Below are positions 33,806-45,800 of a stretch of 64,000 nucleotides of DNA, piece by piece. The notes under the pieces were generated by a model. The model did no database searches and was not told the origin of the DNA. It worked only from the letters and a program-made list of their open reading frames with translations. Position numbers and translations under genes: made by a program. Position 1 is the stretch's first letter. Each line of letters starts with the position of its first letter. Source of the DNA: Echinometra lucunter (taxonomy: Eukaryota > Echinodermata > Echinoidea > Camarodonta > Echinometridae); assembly GCA_029962745.1 (NCBI GenBank), contig CM057157.1, forward strand, positions 26,229,953-26,293,952. Direction: 5' to 3'.

Positions 33806-36800
33806 GTGAATTCATTCCTTCAATACCTCTATGTACTTTGTGTCATTGAAAGTAAAAATTATTTCCTTTTCATAAAATCATTCACATTAATCTTTATCTT
33901 CTGCGCTTAAAAGCATAGTTTGGTATTAAAGTATTTAGGATATTTAAGTATTTCTTTGTTGACATTGTAATTTTTAAAAATACTGGATACAATCGTCGTA
34001 GAAAAATTATCAAAGTGTATAAATCATCTTCAATTTATGGTAGAATTTAGTGTACAAACTGCTATTCCCTTTTTTCTTGATTTTGTTACAGGGCCAGCTA
34101 CAATGAGCGGCACAACAGACAATGACTTTCCGTCTCTGGCGTCGCCCTCTATTGGCCTGGCTGATCTGCCGCTCCTAGGGCCAATCAAGAAGAATCCTCT
34201 GCCTCCAGAGCTCGTGGAACAATTTGGTCGTATCCTTTCTTAGTCACGTAACTACCTAATTTGAACCCATCTCCTATGGAAACTAGGTGACTCGTGTATA
34301 AAATTTATGGGAATTGGGAATTTTAATGTCAGTGGGTAAAGGTCTGTTGGAGAGTGTGATCATTTCGTCATGGACGGACATTTTCAAAAAAATCCCAAAC
34401 TTGAAGGCCTGTAAGAATTAAGTGACAAGGTATCATAGATTGCTTTATGGTTTATTATGAAGGGTGTCACTAAGTGTTCTGGGAAGTACATGTACATGAG
34501 TTTGATTGTCATGGTTTCCTATTCATATGCAAATCAAAGAAAGGTGCAGTGTCACGGACGGACAGGATAGAAATTAGATGTGTGACCTAGTACTCTTTTG
34601 CTATTTCTATCCTAATAAATTGACTTTGTTGAATATTTTCAAGTACAAATGTTAGTCACATAAATTGGCTTCCCTATCATCCATTTAGCATTTGAAATCA
34701 AATCCTTGATTTCTTGGGAGATGTCAAAATGGTGTGTCATGGACGGACATTTTGGTAAACTGCAATTTTTAACAACACCCCTGCTGAAAATAGTTTGTTC
34801 AAAAGAAGTCCCAACCAATCTCAGAACTTTCTAAGGAACCATATACAAACAATTTGAAATACAAATAAAGTTTTATACAGTCTCTCAACATATGGATGCC
34901 GTGAGTGTTACGGACGGACAAAATGTTGCCCTAAACTGATCACACTCTGGACTGTTCATTATGGTGATCTTGTGGTATGGAGTGGGTTACACAGTGACTT
35001 AGTTCTAGAACTCCTGTCAGATTATAAAATGTAAATATTCACACTTGACAAAGATGATGGAATAATGTATAAGCCAATATTTTCGCGTACAGATATATTT
35101 ACAAATCACAGGCTCAGAGAGTTGTTGTTGATTTCGTGAGCGTGAGTGTAGTAGCAAGGCGGGACTTGCAGTAAATTTAGGGCATGAAAGATCCATATTG
35201 GGAGGTCCGGGGGATTGGTTTTCATTTTTTTCACCGATACCATTGCCCTTGTTTTATGCGATGAACGGAAAAGAAACCGTCATATTACCAATATACATGT
35301 AGTGCATGCTCTGGAGTTGAATATACCGTAATATGTGCATCCATAGCTTTAGAATTTCTCAAGTGCATTATATGTGTTGTTTATCTATGGATGCACACTT
35401 TATTGTACATTTGGCGAAAATGAGCATGTACTATGTGTTATATAAGATGGGAAACTGATTGTGGGAACTCACCAAACTACAAACATTGAAAAATCTATCT
35501 CAGGCCAGGATGAAGTTCACTCTAAGCATGGTTAGGTTAGGTGCGTACAAAAGTGTATGGGACTGCGCATCAGACACCTTGTGCGTACCCATCGTTGCCA
35601 TGGTTTTAAGCTGCATGCTTGTTGGCCCTATGGGATTTTGTACACGAACAAGTGTGCAATATAACACTGTTATATACCACTGTCGTGGCAATATAACAAA
35701 TCAAGCAATGGCATCTGACCAATCTGAAACCTTCTTTTAAGTAAGCCATCTTATATAATCACTTATTAATTTACAGATTTACATCTTTAAACTGTTTGTT
35801 GCCTTTACTCTGGATAACAGATATGCAATGTTATTGCATGATGGGGGCATTCCCAGAGATCAGCCGAGCGTGGTTGAGTATTGACACAGACATCTTTGTG
35901 TGGAATTATGAAAATGGGTTAGTACATAATATAATTTGCATACCTTGTTATTTTTTTTTCCAGCAAGAGTGCTACCTTTGTCCAGGGTCATTTTTTTGGG
36001 GGAAAAAAACATAAGGGATTCAATTTTTCTCATGAGCAAGAATGAAAACACATGGGGGGGGGCATTTCATGACGTGTCTTGTCAGTGATTTTTACTGACA
36101 AATTTGCTCTCAGCCAATCAGATGCAAGGATTTCAGTTGCTAATAACAATTGTCAGTGAAAAATTACTGACAAGACACTTCATGAAACTCTCCCCTGTTT
36201 TTTGACAAAATGCTTTGTAAGAAAGTATTATCGACAACAACAACAAAAGAGACTGGAAGGGCCAGTTTAAAATTTCTTTGAAATAGTATTAGGTTAAATC
36301 ATGTGGAGAGAGTTTATATCTTGTTCTTAGATGGGGCAAGAAATTGGTTTAGTTTGCATCAAAACATGAAACGATGTTGAAACGGTGGAGCCTTTTTTCA
36401 ACCATGGTATATTAATCGAATATTACAGTATGTGCTTTGCATAACTGCGAATGAATATGTATCGTAACTAACCGTGTACTCCTTTTCTTTATTTCACAGT
36501 GACTGAAATATCAGTTTAGACTCCATTTGTGAATGTGGGCTTATTGATTTTGACAGATGGAATGAATACCAAAAGTTAGCTCTTTCTCACAATATTTTAT
36601 TTGTTCAGCTGAGGCTTAGCCTGAGAAAAATTAACCCTTATCCTGTTACCTTTTATTTCTTTAGGGGAGACTTGGCCTACTTTGATGGTCTGAGTGAAAT
36701 CATCCTGTATGCTGGTCTCATTCGACCCAAGCCCAACATCTTCAGACCACACATCCGCTTCCTCATGTGTATCGCTACCACGGTGGAGATCGTCCTTCTG

Positions 36801-39800
36801 GGTGTAAGCTTCTCCCGACCTAGAGAAGGTAGCGTATAGGGTTCTACGACACATTGTTGGGCAGCAATTGTCAATTTTTATATACCAACATCAGCCCTAG
36901 CCTAATCCTAAACCCAAACCTAAACCTAACCCTAACCCTAACCTAAAACCCACTGTCAACTCTAACCCCAGTGTTTCAGTACAGTATACCTTTATTCTTG
37001 TTGATTTTCTTTATATTGGGCTAATCCAACCTCATAGATGACAATACCTATATTTTAGCATCCTGCAGCTACCATAGAAGTAATATTTACGAGAATATGC
37101 CCGCATACACAACATACCACCATTTAAGACTGCCCTTCCAAAATGCAATAGCTCAAAGAAAAAAACACAGTTAAACTTATACTACTATATTTTAGAGACT
37201 TTAATTTAAGTTCAGTGCATTCATATGGGCTTATTTCATTACTCTTATGCTTCTGACCACTGTAGTAAACATGTTATGTAATTATTCATTGAGGAAAAAG
37301 AATGTATTCCAAATTACTGAAATACCCACAAATTTCCAGTTGGTCTTAAACTTTTGCGAATGATGGTAGTAGAGTGTATTTGTATTAAAAAATCTCATCA
37401 TTGCAGCCGTTATCAGTAAGCTTTAACCTGGGTCCCGTTTTGTGAAACTTGTTATCCATAATAAGTTGCGATAATTGGTATAAACTACTGAAATCCTTGC
37501 GTCTGATTGGCTGAGAGCAAATAGAAATGTGGCAGTTGTTACTGACAACAAGTTTCATCTTCCTCTGTATATTCAAATATTTCTTCTGCATTGTCATGAT
37601 TGCATCATACCGTCTTATCCTTTGTACAAACTAAGGAGAGTGAATGTTTCAACTAGTGTTTTTTACATGTTTATACTGGTATTTAATTAATTTTCATGTG
37701 TCTTGCCATTTACCCTTTTAAACATGTATATATATATTTTTTAATGTTGTAAATATATTAAACATGTAAACATGATCTATCCAGCCTTTGCTGCTTTTCA
37801 TGTGAAATGTCTAATGTATCAAGCATGTTTATTCCGAAACGGGGCCCTGACCTGACAGAAACTCATGGTGTTTTTTTTTCATGTTGCTCATTGTTGATCC
37901 CCTTCAGACATTGATCCAGATGACTTCAGCCATAGTGAGATGCATCTCATCCCAGAGCCTTTGTTTGCCATCCCGTCAGATAACTCCCACATCACCGATA
38001 TCCATGGTACCGAGGACGGACGCATCTTCATGGCTAGCAAGGACGGATGCCTCTATGAACTCTTCTATCAGGTATTGTCTTTTGCTAACCCATCAGACAT
38101 TGCTCACATATGCAGTATTAAACCATTCATGACAAAGAGTCCACATTTTGTGGTTTGGTCTAATAACTTTTGATGCAGAGCCTTAAAAATCATACCTAAT
38201 ACATGAGCAGAAAGAGCAAAAAAATCTACACTTACTGTGCCCATTTTGGTTGCATCAATATTTGTTGTTTGATGCTGAAATTTTTTTAAAGGAAAATAAG
38301 CATTAAAATCCTTAAATTGGCAATGCGATGAAAATGTTAAAATTACCATTTTTCCCTGCAAATTGGCAACTTTATGACTTCTCATCATACATTCTGTCAA
38401 TTTATATTTATTTCTGATACATGATGTTTTATAAGAAAAATGTAGCAATAAAAGAAAAATGTTGGTGTTGCCAATTTGAAGAATAAAAGCTGATCAAATT
38501 AGGCTTTGAATAATTCCTGTCATGAATGGGTTAAACTGTATTGGTTTACCGTGGGCATTTCATAAGTGTACCATGCTTCAGGTTTGTGTATATTAATACA
38601 CACAGTTAAATGAACAAAGTGTACTCTAAATGGTAGTTTTAGAGGATGGCTTCTGGTCTGATAATGACATTTAGCTTTAAACAAGAGAAAACTCACTAAA
38701 TTTCAAAATTTCAGGAGAAAACATTTTGTATTTTTGCATCATAATCATAAGGCGGCAGCATAAATAAGCAGGGGGGGGGGGGGGGGGGGTAGGGGTGTTG
38801 ATATGATCCATCTTCAATCTCACATAAGTAATTTGTTGATTTGAATTAAACTCCTTTTTTCCAGTATATATGTGTGGACAACCTGTAATCTTTCTTTATC
38901 ATCAACTTTCCCTGTTTACTGGTTTTCTGTTTCTTTGTGAACTTTCAGGCCCAAGATGGCTGGTTCAGTCGCAAGTGTCGCAAAATCAACCATTCCAGCG
39001 GTTTGCTGTCCTACGTCATACCAAGCATCCTGCAATTTTCAGACAAGGGTAAGTGCTGTTTGCTTGTACATTGTAATGAGCTAGACGATCTACAATGACT
39101 GTACTTCTGGTAATTATGTGCAAGAGATTGGGTTTTATCTTACAAAGTACCTTGCCCAAGGCAGGGTTCTATGCTAACTTTATTTTGGTATGGCTGTTTT
39201 TATTTTGCTCTTTATGCACGAGATCCATGAATTTTTATAAATATTTTTGGGGTTTGGACTCTCATTTTAGGCTACCTACATTCCAGGAGCTTATTTATTG
39301 CTAGCAGATTTAATCCTCTTCATTCTTGGCTTTCGGGTTAATCTTTAGTGTATAAAGTCAGAATTTACAGTTAGAATATTATGTAGTGAAAAAGATGAGT
39401 AAACTCAATTCACATTTTCATAAATGGAGATTTGTAATCATTGTGATTGCCTGACTAACCGTTTTGTATATTGAATAGTGATGAATCTATGCTTCTGTTC
39501 TTCTTCTTCTTCTTTTTCATGATTCTTTGATTCTTGTTGATCTTCTTTTTTGTTTTAATCATATTTTTCAATATTATTTGTTGTTTTGAAAAGGCTTGTT
39601 GACATTTTATTTTCAATAAAAACAGAGAAAAAGGTAAGAAGTTAGAAATGGAAGTGCTAATTGACGAACTTGAGATGAATTTCAAATGATCTTCTTTCCT
39701 TCACTCTCTGAAGACCCATTGGTTCAGATTGCCGTTGACGAGAGCCGTCACATCCTCTACACACGCTCAGAGCAAGGCACCATCTCCGTCTATGACATGG

Positions 39801-42800
39801 GGTCAGATGGGAAGGGTATGAAAAGGGTCACTAGTGTCTACTACAGTAGTATTTTGAGAGAGACCATTGCAGCAGCAAAGTAAGTAACAGTGTACAGAAA
39901 TGGCATTCTCTGGCTTTATTCATCATGACCAATTGTTAAATGATTAAATGGTTAATTTACCTGACTGCTAAGAAAGCATATGTATGCTTGTTAGTAAGCA
40001 CGTAGGGGACATACGGCTTTAAGTCCCCTCTAAAGGACTTGGTAATGAGGATTAATACCTTACCAAAGGGCATTAGCGCATCCACTTGGTTTCGAACCGG
40101 GGTACTCCCGGTTGTGGGACCATTGCTCTATCCACCGAGCCACAGCGCCTCCTCTGTATGGGTAGAAATGTTGAACTTTCTGACTGTTGTTGGTGAGAGC
40201 TGTCGAGTCTTCTACACGTGCTCAGAGCAAGGCACCATCTCCATCTATGACGTGGGGTCAGATGGGAAGGGTATGAAGAGGGTCACTCGTGTCTGCTACA
40301 GTGGTATTCTCCAAGAGTCCATCGCAGCAGCGAAGTATGCAAGGGGCTTGTCTGACCTTGCAATGAAGATTAACATCAGGATTGTGAAAGAAATTATTTT
40401 GATTTAAAAAAAAAAAAAAAAAGGTAATGCTTTTAAGAATAGTTTTGAGCATATTAATGATTTAAGACATTTTTCTTTTTCATTTTATGGATGAGTGCTT
40501 TCAATGAGGTATTTTTATGCCTCCACCCACCAAAGGCAGGTGCCAGAGGCATTATTCTTATAATATTTTACAGTTAACAAATATACGTAGGGCTGAGTCA
40601 TTATGTTTTAGGTGTTTTTAAAAAAAATCATTATTGTTTGGCAAAACCAGATTCAAAACTTTGGACGACTGACTGACTGACTGGCGTCACCTGTGCCTGG
40701 GAGGGCAAAAGCGAACTGAATCGCTGTAACCCTCAGGTCTCTTTCCCCGATATCACTGATTGGGGGTGTGCAGGTGGACCACTTCACCAGGGTTTCCCCG
40801 TACTCTTATACAAATGGAGTGGGTTCTTAATGTGCAAAGGTAGTGAATCGCCTCTACACGGGGCCTCCATTTAACATCCTGTCCGAGGGACAGAGTGTTT
40901 TCCACTGTAAAATAGTCTGTGTTATGAAACACGGGAGGGGCATGTTAACCCTAATATACCGGGGGGGGGGCCAAAATGGCCCCCCCTGTTGAATTTTTGA
41001 CGGTACTCCGCAACGACTAGATGTATCAATCTGAGATTCAATGACTTTTTTCTCTGATCCTTCCCGCACATTTTGATACCAAATTTATGTCAATCGGACC
41101 TACGGTGCCGGTGTCAGATTATGATTACGAACACAAGTCGTTAAAATTTTCATTATTTCTGTATATGACTGTGTACAAACCTGTGGGCAAAATCAGAAAC
41201 TTTTTCAAAATTATGTGAATACTGTCAGGAAAGAATAATTACTCTCTCTATAATAGTGAGAAACATAAAAAACACACTCTCACATACGTGCACACACACA
41301 CCCTCACCCACACCCACACAAAGACGTTTAAAAAACCAAAGGAATTTGTAAAACAATACATAACAAAAAAAAATTGATGACCCATTTTTTTAGTAAATGA
41401 GTCGATGCAAATGTTATGAAAAACATTTGTACCAAAAAACATTGTTCCTAAAGCTTTATTCAGTGAGATATAGCCAAAACTATGATTTCTCGCATAAATT
41501 AGCATAAATTAATTCATATAAAATAAAACAAAACAATTTGATAAAATCTTACCATATAGCCTTGTAGATTACATCATTCTCTACCCTCTCCGGCGATCCA
41601 CGGCTGAGATTATAGGGGGGGGGGGCTATAATGCCCCCCCCCCCTCCCGGGGATAACTAGACCAGAAATAGCCCAGATCTTGTAGGGTTGACACTCAACG
41701 CATTCTTCAGTCATCCCCTCGGGGTGCACTAGAACCCACGATCTTTGGTTCGACAGCCAGACGCTTTACCGACTGAGCCAACTCACTCCTTTTAAATCGT
41801 TTAACCATTTACAAGCAGCTGGTACATGTAGCAGTCACAAGTCCCAAATTGATCTCATTTTGTATCCGTGATTTTATCTTCCTTCTATTTAAGGACTATT
41901 GACCGATCACATTTCAAGCAGCTGATACACATAGCAGCAGTCACAAGTCATGAGTCATCTTACCTTCATCTTGTTGGTGTAACACACTCGGGTAAGTGGA
42001 TGGTAGTTGTGTTGAAATTTTAACAAATATGGAAAGAAAAATGGTATTTTTTCAGTACCTTGCTTTTCATTTTGCCCCTTTACGTTCATGCATTATACAA
42101 AGGCAAGTTAAAGAGGTTTGGTCCTCACAAAGGTGGCTTAGATTTAGATCAAGATTTATGCAGATTTCATGGTATTTAAGTGCGCTTGATTTAGCTTGTA
42201 CACTTAGAGGACGGTCCAATAAGGAATCCATGCATTTGGAGTAGGATGCTAAATTCACATGAGTTGCAGTGGTTTAGACCATAATTTGTACAAATTTAGT
42301 CCAACTTATTTTTAATGAATTTATATAAATTGTGGTCTAAACCATAGCAACTAGTGTGAATTTGGCGCACTGTGCCAAACACGTGCATTCATTATTGGAG
42401 ATTTCTAAGTTTACGGGCTAAATCAAGTAAACTTATACCATGAAATCTGCATACACTGTGGTCTAAATATTCTGGCCTCTGTTTTCCATAAATTACCAAG
42501 TATCATGGAAATGAGATTATATTGAGCATTCTTACGTAAAGGGTATTTAGTCATTTGATAGTAGTATTAAACCGTTGTTCCATGTTACTTGTACTTACAT
42601 GTATGTTCTGCCCCTTCATGGTTTTTGGAACATGATTCGAAGTTTAGAAAGTTGCCTCACTACTTCCAAAATGCATCAGAATATTGAGTTGGTATACTTC
42701 CTTGCATTCATTACTTCAAATCATGAAGTTTCCATTCCATATTTGTATTTTACGAGCATGGCAGATTTTCAGTTTTCATGAAATGCCTGTAACATCATTA

Positions 42801-45800
42801 TCTCTGTTCTTTGTAGGTATCAGACTGTACTTCTCCACCACCAGAGGGCAGTATGGTGACGTCAGCCAGCAGCGACCGTCGTCCCTGTCCCTGGTTCACG
42901 TCAGACTGCCCCCCGGGTTCACAGCTAACATGTCTTCAGTGCGGCCTTCCAACGTTCATGCAGCTTACTACAGTAAAGGTGATTGGCCGTAATGCCCAGC
43001 AAGCAAATTTTTTTTTTTCCTACGAGCTTTTTGTCCCTGGTGCTTCAGCGAGTTGATTGAACAGTTGAAGAATCTAGTATACTTTAACTACCGGTATTTT
43101 ATAATAATAGTAATAATAATAATAATAAATCATTTATTAAGTGCAGAAACTATGTGTATATATTCAATTTTGCCAATGGAATAATCCCCATTGTTATCAA
43201 TTTTATTAAATATTATCAGCGTGATGAAGATTCGTACCCTTGACTATTTTACCAACTGCTTATTAGCTGCTTTTGCCACTGTGCCACAAGCAGTTGACGC
43301 TGCAGTGGGTGCCCTTAGAAATTTAAACGCGGCAATTCAGACATGAGATATAAATTCATGAGGTCTTGGTTTGGTTTTGATAGAAGTGAGAGAAACAGAT
43401 CAATGAAAGTTTGAGCAAAATCTTTGGAAGAATGAAAAATTTATTATTTTTTGAAGGTTTAATTAATCGCATGATGTAGTGCTTGAGGTCCTCTCATACC
43501 TGCCCGGTTCAGATAAAGAGTAAATTTCCTGTTTGATATCCCTCACATAACCAAGTATTGTGAAATTCTGAATTAAACGTAATGTTTCATCTTATGTTGT
43601 GTTTGATCGAAGCCTAAGTTGGGCCATTAACTGGATACAAATATGAAATATAGTCAAATCTGTGATGTATTAGTCATGTACAGGATAGAATAGCATGGAA
43701 GGGCCCATTCATGTATGATTTCTTCTCCTAAGGCTGTCGTGTTGAAGGTAATCAAATTTGTTTACTCGTTTTCGTCTTCTCGATACTATTTGTGCTTCCT
43801 TTGTCATGTCATAACAGGTTGCTTGATGTTATGTGCCTCGCAGAACGAAGACAGCGATCGACTCTGGTGTCTTAGTCATGACACTATGCCATTCCAACAG
43901 ACACTCATGGAAACACAGGTGAGAAATGACTCATAATTCTAAAACTGATACTAAAATCTTAATTTAATTAAAGCTGAATCCTATTGCAAGTCTGTCATTA
44001 AGTCACCTTTCATTACACAATGAAAGAAGTACATTAAATAGATAATGCCTTCTTTTTTCAGCATAGTACAGGGCGACATTCTTATGGATACAATGACACT
44101 CTGATGGGAAAAAAAAGTTGACACTGTAGAGTGTATTGGAAAATGATAAATCTGAAAGTGATAGAATATCACCACAAAAGTATTATAGGGAATGTGTAGA
44201 ATGGCCCCGTTTCATAAAACTTGTTATCAATAACAAGTTGCATTAATTGCTATAAGCTACTGAAATCCTTGTATCTGATTGGCTGAGAGCAAATTTGTCA
44301 CAGAATTGGGCAGTAGTTACTGATAAAGGTTTTGAGAACCGGGGCCCTGGTCTGGTGAATAAATCTCTTGACTGAAAGCACATGGTACTTGGTTTTTCCA
44401 ACTGCATTGGTCTTGTAACAGCAACTTAAAGAGGCCAACAAATGGGAAATCATGGGGAAAACGACTTTGCAAAAGGCTTGTTTACTTGTACACTATAATC
44501 CGTCCGTTATGCGAGCCCGTTGGACTAATGCGATAACAGTTCGGACAGCACGAAGTTTACCGAACTCAACCTAGTCATACACTTCGGGTACTCGCATTTC
44601 TCAACAACTCTAAGTGTTTAGACTCTTAACGGGTCTCATCGTGTTCACTCGAAGAAACGTCTTGTATGATGCTCCAACATTTCAAAATACAAAATATAGT
44701 TTACTTCTGGTTTGTTAGTCTAGCCATTAAACTTTATTGCCTTTCCCCGACACGTCGTCGCCGCGGATTACGTAACACCCCTTAGGCTCTCCTAGGGAGC
44801 TGGCCATGTAATTGTTTTTCCATATGACTAGCTGTTTATTAGCTTTTTCACTGCGCGAAATTTGAAACACGTACGGCAATAAATCACAGTTGTTTAGAAT
44901 GGATTATCCCTTTTCTTGAAACTCAAGCGGCCGACTGCATTCCCCCTCTCTCATCTGAGATCACCTTGCCTTTCCCCATGATTTCTCATTTTATAGCCCC
45001 TTTAAATTTTCAACTGGTATGTCCAATGATTCCCTGCCATGGAACTAACATCCTTTGGCAAGACATTCATTGATTACTAATCTGTATTTGGGACATGTTG
45101 TCCAGGTGTAGTAAGTCGGTACCTTAGCCCATTCGTGACAGAGGGTCCACATTATGTGGTTTGGTCTAATAACTTTTGATGCAGAGCACTAAAAACACAC
45201 CAAATACATGAGAAGAAAGAGCAAAAAATTCTACACTTACTGTGCCCATTTTCGTTGCATCAATATTTGTTGTTTGATCCTGAAATTTTTTGAAGGAAAA
45301 TAAGCATTAAAATCCTTAAATTGGCAATGTGATGAAAATGTTAAAATTACTGTTTTCCCTGCAAACTGGCAACTTTATGACTTTTCATCATACATTCTGT
45401 CAATTTATGTTTATTTCAGATACACAGCGTTTTATAAGAAAAATGTAGCAATAAAATAAAAATGTTGGTGTTGCCAATTTGAAGAATAAAAGCTGATCAA
45501 ATTAAGCTTTAAATAATTCCTGTCACGAATGGGTTAAAGGATTTATTCCTCCAATTGTCAGGGCTAGTGCAGGGGTAATCATGGTTTCCAAAGTCCTCTG
45601 GAAGTGCTTAGAGACGTTATACGTGATATGCACTCTGCCGTCCAATGACAAAAGGAAGCAACTCTGATTTTTCTCAAAATTGACTTCTTGATTTGGGATA
45701 CTTTTTTGTATGTGCTACCTGATGATGAAGAAATGACCCCTAATTTCTGAAATATAGACGTATCAAAAGGAAGCATCTCCACAGATTTTTTACATAAAAC

